Below the pieces are notes generated by a model. That model was not told the DNA's origin. It saw nothing but the letters and a program-made list of their open reading frames with translations, and did not search any database. Below, piece by piece: positions 17,755 through 25,994 of a stretch of DNA of 64,000 nucleotides (position 1 is the first letter of the stretch; every line of letters begins with the position of its first letter). The position numbers and the translations under genes were made by a program. Source of the stretch: Rhodococcus sp. SMB37. Its GTDB lineage: Bacteria; Actinomycetota; Actinomycetes; Mycobacteriales; Mycobacteriaceae. Location: positions 18,903 to 82,902 of the forward strand of contig NZ_SLVY01000022.1 in assembly GCF_004345605.1 (NCBI RefSeq). The letters are read 5' to 3'.

Positions 17755-18870
17755 GTGATGGAGCGCCGTAATCCCCGTCCTCGAGAACTGATCGGCATGG
17801 CCGCTGGAGTCGGCGTGCTGACCGCACTGACGCTGTGGTCGCTTCCCGATCCGGGGCCGCTGGACTTCGCTGTCGCGGTCCTCGGCCTGGCCGCGGCGAT
17901 GCTGCAGCTGTGGCGGCCGGTGACCGGTGCGCTCGCTGCGACCGTACTTGCGGTGCTCTCGCCGGTCGCCACCACAGCGGCGACCGTGGGCGCGCTCCAG
18001 GTTGCCTGGCGCACGCGGTTTCGCACGGCTGTGGCCGTCGCGGTCGCCGGGATCGCGGCGCACCTGCTCCAATGGATCCGCTACCCCGATCCGGCTCTCG
18101 GGTTCGGCTGGTGGGTTGTGCTGGTGACGGTCGCCTACGCTGCGCTGTTGGGCTGGGGCACGCTTGCCCGTTCGCACCGCGAGTTGGTGATGTCGTTGCG
18201 CGAGCGCGCACGCCGCGCCGAGGCCGAGCAGGGCCGGCTCGTTGCCGAGGCCCGAGCGGCGGAGCGACGCGGCCTGGCCCGGGAGATGCACGATGTCCTC
18301 GCCAACCGCCTGTCGCTGGTTGCAACGCACGCCGGTGCGCTGGAGTTCCGGCCCGATGCGCCGCCCGAGAAGATCGCGCTGGCGGCCGGGGTGGTTCGCT
18401 CCGGGGTGCACCAGGCGTTGGAGGAGCTGCGGCAGGTGATCGTGCTACTGCGCGAAGACGATGCGGCAGCGTCGAGCGGCCCCGGCCCGACCGCGGCGGA
18501 CCTCGATGTGCTGATCGAGGAGACCCGCGCGGCCGGCCAGCCGGTGACGCTGAGCGGAGGGTTCCCCGGCGACCTGCCGCCTTCGATGGGCCGCACCGTG
18601 TACCGCGTCGTCCAGGAAGGACTCACGAACGCACGCAAGCACGCCGCCGGGAACAAGGTCGAGGTGACTCTGGGCGGCTCGCCCGGGGCGGAGCTCGCGA
18701 TCGAGATCCGGAACGCGCTACCCGCGCCCGGGACCACCCCGGCTGCGCCGGGCAGTGGGTTGGGCCTGGTCGGGCTCACCGAACGGGTCCGGCTCGCGGG
18801 AGGGCGGCTCGACCACGAGCGAATCGACGGCCGGTTCCACCTCAGCGCCCGGTTACCATGGCCGACGTGA
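17755..18870 (+). CDS. Two-component sensor histidine kinase (HisKA_3, NarL-type)
   Basis: 371 residues (GTG at 17755; ATG at 17758 nearly equivalent). The N-terminal half has about four membrane segments (residues 13-140) with very little extracellular sequence, so it may sense the membrane or a small ligand. A short coiled linker (EAEQGRLVAEARAAERRG) leads to the phospho-acceptor His179 in REMHDVLANRLS. The HATPase_c domain shows VVQEGLTNARKHA (N box) and GSGLGLVGLTERV (G box). The stop overlaps the response regulator start by 13 nt, so the pair is co-translated. Confidence 0.9.
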   Translation: MMERRNPRPRELIGMAAGVGVLTALTLWSLPDPGPLDFAVAVLGLAAAMLQLWRPVTGALAATVLAVLSPVATTAATVGALQVAWRTRFRTAVAVAVAGIAAHLLQWIRYPDPALGFGWWVVLVTVAYAALLGWGTLARSHRELVMSLRERARRAEAEQGRLVAEARAAERRGLAREMHDVLANRLSLVATHAGALEFRPDAPPEKIALAAGVVRSGVHQALEELRQVIVLLREDDAAASSGPGPTAADLDVLIEETRAAGQPVTLSGGFPGDLPPSMGRTVYRVVQEGLTNARKHAAGNKVEVTLGGSPGAELAIEIRNALPAPGTTPAAPGSGLGLVGLTERVRLAGGRLDHERIDGRFHLSARLPWPT

Positions 18871-19511
18871 TCCGTGTGGTCCTCGTAGACGACGACGCCC
18901 TCGTGCGTGCCGGCCTCTCCATGATGCTCGACGGAGTCGGCGACATCGTCGTCGTCGGAGAGGCGGGAGACGGGGGTGAAGCCGTCACCGCCACCGACGC
19001 ACACCGCCCCGATGTGGTGCTCATGGACCTTCAGATGCCTCATGTGGACGGCATCACCGCCACGGCGCTGTTGCGGGGACGGCCTCGGCCGCCCGAGGTC
19101 ATCGTGCTGACGACCTTCGACACCGACGAGAACGTTCTGCACGCACTCCGCGCAGGGGCCGCCGGGTTCCTGCTCAAGGACACCCCACCGGCGCAGATCG
19201 CCGAGGCCGTCGCCCGGGTCGCCGCCGGGGACCCGATCCTGTCGCCGGCGATCACCCGGCGGCTGATGGACCGCACCGTCGTACAGGCGGGCACGTACGA
19301 GCGCGCACGCGCGGCGCTGGCCGTGCTGACGCCTCGTGAGCACGAGGTGGCGGTGCGGGTCGGGAACGGGGACACCAATGCCGAGATCGCAGCGGCACTG
19401 ACCATGAACGTCACGACGGTGAAATCCCACGTGTCGAGCGTCCTCACCAAGCTTGCACTCGACAACAGGACACAGATCGCGCTGCTCGTCCACGACGCCG
19501 ATCTGGTGTGA
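18858..19511 (+). CDS. NarL/FixJ-type response regulator
   Basis: 217 residues. The receiver domain has the acidic pocket VDDD (11-13) and phospho-acceptor Asp57 (LMDLQMP), then LTTFD and the conserved Lys in FLLKDTPP. The C-terminal LuxR-type helix-turn-helix is TPREHEVAVRVGNGDTNAEIA to VKSHVSSVLTKL. It overlaps the kinase gene by 13 nt. It probably binds the palindrome at 17705-17718 and autoregulates the operon. The nearby membrane esterases are plausible targets. Confidence 0.92.
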   Translation: MADVIRVVLVDDDALVRAGLSMMLDGVGDIVVVGEAGDGGEAVTATDAHRPDVVLMDLQMPHVDGITATALLRGRPRPPEVIVLTTFDTDENVLHALRAGAAGFLLKDTPPAQIAEAVARVAAGDPILSPAITRRLMDRTVVQAGTYERARAALAVLTPREHEVAVRVGNGDTNAEIAAALTMNVTTVKSHVSSVLTKLALDNRTQIALLVHDADLV

Positions 19512-19547
19512 GACCGTCCCGGGTCCGAGGATGTTCGACCCCGCGCC

Positions 19548-20342
19548 CTAGGCGAGACCGGACAGGGGCGGCGGTGAATTCTCGTCGCGCCACCCGATCG
19601 CCTCGATCAGCGGTGCGAGGTCGTAGTCGGGCCCGCCGATACCGACGGTGAACAGGCTGATGCCTTCGTCGACGTAGGCCGCGGCGTGTTCGAGTCCTGG
19701 CCACGACGTCGACCGTTCGATCTCCGACGGGGAACGTCCCACATCTGTGCACCGCGCCTCGAGGATCTTCGACTTCTCCGTGTGGGTCTCGAATTCGCCG
19801 AAGCTGTGCCAGATATCGGCGTACTTCGCTACCAGGGGCAGCGTCTTCTTGGGTCCGCCACCGCCGATGAGCAGCGGAATGTGCCGGGTGGGTTGCGGGT
19901 TCAGCTTGCCGAGCCGTGAGGTGATGCGCGGGAGGTACTCGGCGAGCAGATCGAGCCGCGACCCCTTGGTCCCGAATTCGTAGCCGTACTCGTCGTAATC
20001 CTTCTCGAACCACCCGGAGCCGATACCGAGGATGAGGCGACCGCCGCTGATGTGGTCGACGGTGCGCGCCATGTCGGCCAGCAGGTCGGGGTTGCGGTAG
20101 CCGCCGCCGGTGACGAGCGCACCGATCTCGACGCGTTCGGTCTGCTCGGCCCACGCACCGAGCATCGTCCAGCATTCGAAGTGCGCACCGTCGGGGTCGC
20201 CGTACAGCGGATAGAAGTGGTCCCAGTTGAAGACGATGTCGGCGCCCGCGTCCTCGGCGCGCAGCACCGTGTCGCGGATGACGCCGTAGTCGGGTTGTTG
20301 CTGGGGCTGGAGTTGGAGTCCGATGCGAATGGAGCGAGTCAT
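19548..20342 (-). CDS. LLM-class F420-dependent oxidoreductase
   Basis: 264 residues, luciferase-like TIM barrel. NWDHFYPLYGDPDGAHFECWTMLGA is typical of the mycobacterial and rhodococcal F420-dependent subfamily, followed by GALVTGGGYRNPDLLADMA, GIGSGWFEKDYDEYGYEFG and PLLIGGGGPKKTL. It probably uses reduced F420 rather than FMN. The substrate is unknown. The ATG encodes MTRSIRIG. It is divergent from the deazaflavin-dependent nitroreductase gene, so two F420-type enzymes share a promoter region of about 90 nt. Confidence 0.85.
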   Translation of the reverse strand: MTRSIRIGLQLQPQQQPDYGVIRDTVLRAEDAGADIVFNWDHFYPLYGDPDGAHFECWTMLGAWAEQTERVEIGALVTGGGYRNPDLLADMARTVDHISGGRLILGIGSGWFEKDYDEYGYEFGTKGSRLDLLAEYLPRITSRLGKLNPQPTRHIPLLIGGGGPKKTLPLVAKYADIWHSFGEFETHTEKSKILEARCTDVGRSPSEIERSTSWPGLEHAAAYVDEGISLFTVGIGGPDYDLAPLIEAIGWRDENSPPPLSGLA

Positions 20343-20434
20343 GCGTCAACCGTATTCGGATCGTGTTCGCGCCGCAGCCGGAATCCGCTGGGACGGTTCG
20401 CACGGCGTGTCGACAACGGCGATCACGTAGGTGC

Positions 20435-20923
20435 ATGGTGGAGGACATGCGCGAGACGAAAGCCGTTGTGCCGCCCACCGGTATCCGACGTCGGCTCTTC
20501 CGCTCGCCGATCCGGTTGTACCGCTGGCACCTCGGTTTCCTGCTGGGCCGCCATTTCCTGCTTCTCGAACACCGTGGTCGCAAGACCCGGAAACCCCGGT
20601 ATGTGGTGCTCGAGGTCGTCAACTACGACGACACGCGCGACGGTTTCGTCGTTGCGGCCGGGTTCGGGGCCACGTCCGACTGGTATCGCAATCTGCGGGC
20701 CGATCCTCATGTGCGCGTCGAGTCGCGACGTGAGCGGGCCGGGGTCACCGCGGAATTCCTCAAGCCCGAAGAAGGTGCGCGATTCTTCGTGCACTACGCG
20801 GACAAGCACCGCCGCATCGCGACGAGGTTGTCCGCGGCGATGGGCTTCGAGGTCGACGGCAGCGATTCCGACTTCCGGGAGGCGGGGAGCCGGATCCGGT
20901 TCGTCCGATTGCGGCGGGTGTGA
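20435..20923 (+). CDS. Deazaflavin-dependent nitroreductase family protein (Ddn-like)
   Basis: 162 residues from the ATG at 20435; the ATG at 20447 is an alternative, although GGAGG then lies only 2 nt before it. The split-barrel flavin fold is recognised by LLEHRGRKTRKPRYVVLEVV, FGATSDWYRNL and the late FRLRRV-like strand. Relatives include Ddn of M. tuberculosis, an F420H2-dependent quinone reductase. It is likely cytoplasmic or membrane-associated. It is divergent from an F420-type LLM enzyme, which supports F420 as cofactor. Confidence 0.82.
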   Translation: MVEDMRETKAVVPPTGIRRRLFRSPIRLYRWHLGFLLGRHFLLLEHRGRKTRKPRYVVLEVVNYDDTRDGFVVAAGFGATSDWYRNLRADPHVRVESRRERAGVTAEFLKPEEGARFFVHYADKHRRIATRLSAAMGFEVDGSDSDFREAGSRIRFVRLRRV

Positions 20924-20935
20924 CGCCTGGCCGGA

Positions 20936-21568
20936 TCACCGGGTGTCGAGTGCTGCGTACTGCAGGGTGAGTCCCGACAGAAAGGTCTCGAGCACCAGTT
21001 CGAAGCTGTCCTGGTCGATCTCGGCGGCGTACTCGCGGAGTCGATGCGCCTGCGACAGGTGCGGGTAGCGCTCGTTGTAGGTGTCGATGTCGTCGATGAA
21101 TCCGCCGGCGAACGATGTGATCGCCGACCCGACGACGATGTATTTGATCGATGCCCCGATCATCGTGGCGGTCCGCGGTGGCCAGCCCGCGCGGGTGAGT
21201 CCGCCGTGAACGGCGTCGGCGCGGACGAGTGCGACGGGACGGTTGCTCGGGCCGGAGGCGAGGAACGGAACCATGTTGGGGTGTTCGGCCAGGGCGTCCC
21301 GGTAGGAGTGCGCCCAGGTGCGGAGGGCACCCTGCCAGTCGTCGCCGGCGAATCCGCTGACGTCGACGTTCTCGGCGATGGTGGCGGCGATGTCGTCGAG
21401 CAGTTCGTCCTTGTTGGCGTAGTGGCTGTACAGCGAGGGTGCGCGTACGTCGAGTTCGGTTGCGATCTTGCGCATCGACAGGGCGTCGAGTCCGTGCTCG
21501 TCGACGAGACGCAGCGTGGTGTGGCGGATGAGTTCCCGGCTCAGGATCGGGGTGCGCGGCCGTGCCAT
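20936..21568 (-). CDS. TetR-family repressor of the adjacent acyl-CoA dehydrogenase genes
   Basis: 210 residues. The HTH is near residues 25-45 (LSMRKIATELDVRAPSLYSHYANKDELL), followed by a TetR C-terminal-like ligand domain. Start choice: AGGAG lies 6 nt before the ATG encoding MARPRTP at 21568, while the ATG at 21574 would be too close. It is divergent from the dehydrogenase pair, with a 19-bp inverted repeat (21599-21617) between them. It probably represses both sides and responds to an acyl-CoA. Confidence 0.88.
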   Translation of the reverse strand: MARPRTPILSRELIRHTTLRLVDEHGLDALSMRKIATELDVRAPSLYSHYANKDELLDDIAATIAENVDVSGFAGDDWQGALRTWAHSYRDALAEHPNMVPFLASGPSNRPVALVRADAVHGGLTRAGWPPRTATMIGASIKYIVVGSAITSFAGGFIDDIDTYNERYPHLSQAHRLREYAAEIDQDSFELVLETFLSGLTLQYAALDTR

Positions 21569-21598
21569 GTGCATCTCCTTTCGGCTGTCGTACTGGAC

Positions 21599-21617
21599 AA
21601 CCTTACAGTGTCAGGTT
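21599..21617. promoter_or_regulatory. TetR operator candidate
   Basis: The sequence AACCTTACAGTGTCAGGTT has two 9-nt half-sites that match at 8 of 9 positions around a central G. It lies 31 nt from the TetR start and 73 nt before the dehydrogenase start, as expected for a divergent TetR-family operator. Confidence 0.6.
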
Positions 21618-21689
21618 ACCGTTCGGGAGTACAGATCAGCAGCCTTTCCGCTGGTCTCCCCACCGCACAACCGCGACAGAGGGCCACCC

Positions 21690-22859
21690 ATGAATCTGAA
21701 ACTCACCGCAGAGGAGCGCGCGTTCCGCGACGAACTGCGCACCTTCTACACCACGGAATTCCCCGCTGAGCTGCGCGAGAAGGTCGCGGCCGGAAAGTCC
21801 CTGGGCAAGGACGAATTCGTCCGCGCCCAGCAGCTACTCAACGCGCGCGGCCTGGCTGTCCCGAACTGGCCCGTAGAGTGGGGCGGTCAGGACTGGACTC
21901 CGGTGCAGCGCAACATCTGGCTCACCGAGATGCAGCTCGCGTCGGTTCCCGAACCCCTCCCGTTCAACACCTCGATGATCGGCCCGGTGCTCGCGCAGTT
22001 CGCGTCGCAGGAGATGAAGGAACGTTTCCTTCCTGCCACGGCGAACCTCGACATCTGGTGGTGCCAGGGATTCTCCGAGCCCGAGGCCGGATCCGACCTC
22101 GCCTCGCTCAAGACCCGCGCGGTGCGCGACGGCGCCGACTACATCGTCAACGGCCAGAAGACCTGGACGACGCTGGGACAGCACGCCGACTGGATCTTCT
22201 GTCTGGTCCGCACCAATCCCGATGTCAAGAAGCAGGCCGGCATCTCGATGCTGCTGATCGACATGTCGACCCCCGGCATCACCGTGCGCCCGATCAAGCT
22301 GATCGACGGCAGCTACGAGGTCAACGAAGTCTTCTTCGAAGACGTGCGGGTGCCGGCCGAGAATCTCGTCGGCGAGGAGAACGCCGGCTGGACGTACGCG
22401 AAGTTCCTGCTCGGAAACGAACGCATCGGCATCACCCGCGTCGGCGCCACCAAGGTGAAGCTGGCCCGCGCCAAGAGCTTCGCCGCCGAGACCCGGCTCG
22501 GCGAGGGCACGCTCCTCGAGGACCCGCTGTTCGCCGCCCGCCTCGCCGAACTCGAGAACGAGCTGATCGCTCTCGAGCTGACCCAGCTGCGTGTCGTCGC
22601 CAGCTCGTCCGACGGCAAGCCGAACCCGGCATCGTCGCTGCTCAAGATACGTGGCTCCGAACTTCAGCAGGCTGCCACCGAACTCCTTGTCGACATCGCC
22701 GGCCCGGATTCGCTCCCCACCGGTTCCGACGACATCGATTCGCCGGAGTGGGCACAGCTCACCACCGGGACCTACCTCAACAACCGCAAGGTGACCATCT
22801 ACGGCGGGTCGAGCGAAGTGCAGCGTTCGATCATCGCTTCCTCGATTCTCGGACTGTGA
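21690..22859 (+). CDS. Acyl-CoA dehydrogenase, large-subunit type (PimC/FadE-like)
   Basis: 389 residues, FAD-dependent alpha-beta desaturation of an acyl-CoA. Recognisable blocks are WPVEWGGQDWTPVQ, WCQGFSEPEAGSDLAS (FAD and substrate loop), NGQKTWTT, FFEDVRVPAENLVGEENAGW and the C-terminal IYGGSSEVQRSIIA. It is paired with the following, more divergent subunit gene 10 nt downstream. Such pairs form heteromeric (alpha2beta2-type) dehydrogenases for bulky, dicarboxylic or steroid side-chain CoAs. It is controlled by the divergent TetR. Confidence 0.9.
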   Translation: MNLKLTAEERAFRDELRTFYTTEFPAELREKVAAGKSLGKDEFVRAQQLLNARGLAVPNWPVEWGGQDWTPVQRNIWLTEMQLASVPEPLPFNTSMIGPVLAQFASQEMKERFLPATANLDIWWCQGFSEPEAGSDLASLKTRAVRDGADYIVNGQKTWTTLGQHADWIFCLVRTNPDVKKQAGISMLLIDMSTPGITVRPIKLIDGSYEVNEVFFEDVRVPAENLVGEENAGWTYAKFLLGNERIGITRVGATKVKLARAKSFAAETRLGEGTLLEDPLFAARLAELENELIALELTQLRVVASSSDGKPNPASSLLKIRGSELQQAATELLVDIAGPDSLPTGSDDIDSPEWAQLTTGTYLNNRKVTIYGGSSEVQRSIIASSILGL

Positions 22860-22869
22860 GGCCCAGGAC

Positions 22870-24006
22870 ATGAACTTCGATCTCGATACCGAACAGGACC
22901 TGCTCCGCAAGACCGTCCGCGACCTGCTCGCCGATGCGTACGACGTGGAGACCCGCAACCGCGTCGCCGAGGGCGAGCTCGGCTGGAGCCGCGAGGTGTG
23001 GCAGCAGCTCGCAGACCTCGGTGTGCTCGGCCTGCCTTTGCCCGAGAAGCACGGCGGAATGGGAGCCGGACCCGTCGAGGTCATGGCCGTCGCGACCGAA
23101 CTCGGCGCGGCCCTGGCTCCCGAACCGGTACTCGCTGCCGTGTACCTGCCGGGCGGACTGGTCGCGGAGGTCGGCAGCGACGACCAGCGCGACGACTTCC
23201 TGCCGCGCCTGTCCGAAGGTGCGCTGCTGATGGCCTTCGCGCACGACGAGCCGGGAACCCGCTGGCCGTCCGCGGCCGTGGCCACCACCGCCGTGCGCAG
23301 CGGCGACGAGTGGACCCTCACCGGCCGCAAAAATCCTGTGCTCCACGGTGATTGTGCCGAGACTCTGATCGTGTCGGCGCAGCTGCCCGACAGCGGCGTG
23401 GGCCTGTTCGTCGTCGCAGCCGAGGCCGACGGACTCACCCGCACGGCGTACCACACCAACGATGAGCGCCGCGGCGCGCAGATCGTGCTCGACGGCGTCG
23501 CAGCCACCCCGCTGGGTGACGCCACCGATGCGTCGGCCGCGATCGTCGCAGCGCAGGTCAGGGCGCAAGCGGTGCTGTGCGCCGAGGCGACCGGTGCGAT
23601 CGATCGGGCGGTGCGCTCGACCGCGGATTACCTGAAGCAGCGCAAGCAGTTCGGTGTGCCGCTCGCGACGTTCCAGGCTCTGACGCACCGTGCCGCCGAC
23701 ATGTACGTGCAGTACGAACTGGCAGCCAGTATGAGCCTGTACGCGACCATGGCGCTGGCCGACGGCATCGTCGACCCGGTGATCGCGTCGCGTGCGAAGC
23801 TGCAGGTCGGGCGGTCGGCACGCAAGATCGGGCAGGATGCGGTGCAGATGCACGGCGGTATCGGCGTCACCGCCGAACACTCGATCGGGCACTACCTGAG
23901 CCGGCTCACCGCGATCGAGCACACCCTCGGCACGATGGACGACCACCTGCGCGTCCTCGCAGCAGGTGTCGGCGAGTACGGACGGGTCGAGGTCGCCGGT
24001 ATGTGA
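22870..24006 (+). CDS. Acyl-CoA dehydrogenase, small-subunit type (PimD/FadE-like)
   Basis: 378 residues. N-terminal helices are MNFDLDTEQDLLRKTVRDLL, followed by LPLPEKHGGMGAGPVE. The central beta domain is weakly conserved (AFAHDEPGTRW, GRKNPVLHGDCA). The C-terminal domain has LKQRKQFGVPLATFQAL and QMHGGIGVTAEH. Weak FAD contacts are typical of the second subunit of heteromeric FadE pairs. The start is preceded by CCAGGAC. It forms an operon with the large-subunit gene. The substrate is not deducible; a pimeloyl-, steroid- or branched-acyl CoA are candidates. Confidence 0.88.
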   Translation: MNFDLDTEQDLLRKTVRDLLADAYDVETRNRVAEGELGWSREVWQQLADLGVLGLPLPEKHGGMGAGPVEVMAVATELGAALAPEPVLAAVYLPGGLVAEVGSDDQRDDFLPRLSEGALLMAFAHDEPGTRWPSAAVATTAVRSGDEWTLTGRKNPVLHGDCAETLIVSAQLPDSGVGLFVVAAEADGLTRTAYHTNDERRGAQIVLDGVAATPLGDATDASAAIVAAQVRAQAVLCAEATGAIDRAVRSTADYLKQRKQFGVPLATFQALTHRAADMYVQYELAASMSLYATMALADGIVDPVIASRAKLQVGRSARKIGQDAVQMHGGIGVTAEHSIGHYLSRLTAIEHTLGTMDDHLRVLAAGVGEYGRVEVAGM

Positions 24007-24013
24007 GGCGAGC

Positions 24014-24529
24014 TCACTCGCGAACCGCAATACCCGACGCCCGTAACATGAACGCCGCCTCGGGCCCGATGATCTCGTCGACCAATGTCAGGAACCGGTC
24101 GACGAATGCGGGCCCGTGGGCGGGCTCGGTCGGATCGTCCGGGTCCTGCGGGTCGAGGTGGTGGGCCAGCTCGTGCAGCACCACGAGTTCGCGGAACGCC
24201 CAGGCCCGATTGTCGCGATGTACCGGTAGCGCGATGGTCGCACAGTCGTTTTCGTAGTGCGCCGCGGTATTTCCCGACCGGGCGCGGACTCGTACGGGTA
24301 GCGCGGCGCGCGGCCAGCGCTCGCGTACCCAGTTCAATGCGAGCACCTTGTCGACGTACTGCTGAGCAGACTCCAGCGACGCGAAACGACGTTCGACCGG
24401 GAGTGTGACGTGCGACCCGGCGACCTCGACGGTGCGCAGCCCGCGCTCATCGGCCAGGTCGAACATGCGTCGTACGAGAGATTCCGCCTCGTACACGGAT
24501 GTTCTCTTCGTGTCACGGACCTTGGTCAC
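24014..24529 (-). CDS. Putative zinc metallohydrolase (TIGR04338-like)
   Basis: 171 residues, GTG start preceded by AGGAGG with 8-nt spacing. The HExxH zinc motif is HELAHH in VVLHELAHHLDPQDP, with downstream residues in HGPAFVDRFL likely completing metal binding. This matches the actinobacterial TIGR04338 family of unknown substrate. There is no signal peptide. Its start overlaps the stop of the DUF2786 gene by 4 nt, a pairing that implies a joint function. It is convergent with the acyl-CoA dehydrogenase operon. Confidence 0.85.
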   Translation of the reverse strand: MTKVRDTKRTSVYEAESLVRRMFDLADERGLRTVEVAGSHVTLPVERRFASLESAQQYVDKVLALNWVRERWPRAALPVRVRARSGNTAAHYENDCATIALPVHRDNRAWAFRELVVLHELAHHLDPQDPDDPTEPAHGPAFVDRFLTLVDEIIGPEAAFMLRASGIAVRE

Positions 24530-25332
24530 CGTTCCAACCTCCTCGCGGCGGGTGGCAGTTCGGGTGAGCTGCCGAGTCGCGCGGTGCGCCCGGCGCGGTC
24601 GCCGGCTCTCTGCGCATCCGTGGACCGCGTCGCTACGCGGTTCCCACGCCAGCTTCCTCGCGCTTGCGAGGTCATGCGGTAGAAATCGCGCAACTCGAGT
24701 TCCTTGCCGCGCAGGACGAGAGCGGTTCCGGGCGTCGATTCCTCGGCTTCGCGTTCGGTGTCGTGTTTCGCCTCGGCGAGGCGCGTGCCGATCCGCGCGG
24801 CGAACGCCGACTGGAAGTTCAGGCGTGCGGTGACGCCCGCGACGGGTTTCCGCACCCGCGTGCGGACCTGCCGGCCCCCACGGCGTTCGACCACCGTCTG
24901 CACCGTCGTCTCGTCCTTGTAGGTGCCGGAGCGCAGGTAGGCGTCGGATGCGCGCACCATCTGCACCAGCAGCGACGAGTAGAGGGCCTCGCACACGTCG
25001 ATGTCGCCGGTGAAGCCGTACGCGTAGATCACCGTGGAGGTGGCGGTGATGTCGCACTGCACGTCGTTGGCGGCCGCGATCGCCAGGAACAGCTGCGCAT
25101 ACGTGCGCAGCCCCTTCTTTCCGGCCTCCCCGATGGTGATGAGTCGTTGCACCGGTGTCGCACGGCGTTCCTTGGCGGTCGCATGGGTGCGGGCCACCGC
25201 GAGATCGACCGAGGCGGAGGTGGCGAGCCGCTGGGCGGCTGCGAGGAAGGCATCGGCCTCGTGCGGGTTGTCGGTCGACTCCGCCTGCCGCAACAGGCCG
25301 CCGATGCGGGTCAGCATCTTGTCCGAACTCAC
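24526..25332 (-). CDS. DUF2786-domain protein
   Basis: 268 residues from the GTG encoding MSSDKMLTRIGGLLRQAES. The N-terminal DUF2786 motif (LLRQAESTDNPHEADAFLAAAQRLA) is clear; the remainder has a basic, Arg-rich C-terminus. Its function is unknown; DUF2786 also occurs in some phage and plasmid proteins. It is coupled by a 4-nt overlap to the TIGR04338-like metallohydrolase. It is divergent from the PadR gene, with a symmetrical TGCA array in between. Confidence 0.8.
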   Translation of the reverse strand: MSSDKMLTRIGGLLRQAESTDNPHEADAFLAAAQRLATSASVDLAVARTHATAKERRATPVQRLITIGEAGKKGLRTYAQLFLAIAAANDVQCDITATSTVIYAYGFTGDIDVCEALYSSLLVQMVRASDAYLRSGTYKDETTVQTVVERRGGRQVRTRVRKPVAGVTARLNFQSAFAARIGTRLAEAKHDTEREAEESTPGTALVLRGKELELRDFYRMTSQARGSWRGNRVATRSTDAQRAGDRAGRTARLGSSPELPPAARRLER

Positions 25333-25381
25333 GCGTCGAGCGTAGAGGGTCCTGCCCTCGAAGATCCGGTCACCGATGAAG

Positions 25382-25411
25382 TGCACTTGATTGCATATGC
25401 ACCTGGTTGCA
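25382..25411. promoter_or_regulatory. Symmetrical TGCA array, candidate PadR operator
   Basis: Four TGCA tetramers at 25382, 25392, 25398 and 25408 form TGCA-N6-TGCA-TA-TGCA-N6-TGCA, symmetrical about 25396/25397. The core is the perfect palindrome TGCATATGCA. It ends 10 nt before the PadR start codon and lies about 50 nt before the DUF2786 start, an ideal autoregulatory position for a dimeric winged-helix PadR. Confidence 0.6.
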
Positions 25412-25421
25412 TAATGTCTGC

Positions 25422-25994
25422 ATGGCACTCGAACACGCGCTGCTCGTCTCACTCGACGAGCACGCCGGATCCGGCTACGAGCTGGCTCGTCGCTTCGACA
25501 AATCCATCGGGTTCTTCCACAGCGCGACCCATCAGCAGATCTACCGGGTCCTGCGACGGATGGAGGAACGTGGCTGGGTGACCTGCGAGACCGTGCCGCA
25601 GGACGGCCGCCCCGACAAGAAGATCTACACCGTGGCCGCAGCCGGACACGCCGAACTCGACCGCTGGATCGCGCAGCCGTCGGAACCTGACCACCTGCGC
25701 AGCGAACTGGCCGTCAAGATCCGTGCCGCCCGGCCCGGCACCATGGTCGAGTTGCTCGCGGAGATCACCCGTCATCGCGACGCTCACGACGCTCGCCTCG
25801 ACGTGTATCGGCTCATCGAGAAGCGGGACTTTCCGGCGCCGGCCTCGCTCACCGGTCCTGCCCCACTTACCGGTCCTGCGCTGCATCAGTACCTGGTGCT
25901 GCGTGGCGGAATCCGCGTCGAGGAAGGTTTCCGCGACTGGTGCCAGGACATGCTCGACGCTCTCACACCACCTTCCGGACAGGATCATCCGTGA
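25422..25994 (+). CDS. PadR-family transcriptional regulator
   Basis: 190 residues from the ATG encoding MALEHALLVSL. The winged helix is SGYELARRFDKSIGFFHSATHQQIYRVLRRMEERGWV, with the typical PadR wing (QDGRPDKKIYTVAAAGHAEL). The C-terminal Vir_C-like dimerisation helices cover residues 90-180. Its stop overlaps the GTG start of the flavoprotein reductase (GTGA), so regulator and enzyme are co-translated and the reductase is the likely target. The TGCA array sits directly upstream. Confidence 0.9.
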   Translation: MALEHALLVSLDEHAGSGYELARRFDKSIGFFHSATHQQIYRVLRRMEERGWVTCETVPQDGRPDKKIYTVAAAGHAELDRWIAQPSEPDHLRSELAVKIRAARPGTMVELLAEITRHRDAHDARLDVYRLIEKRDFPAPASLTGPAPLTGPALHQYLVLRGGIRVEEGFRDWCQDMLDALTPPSGQDHP

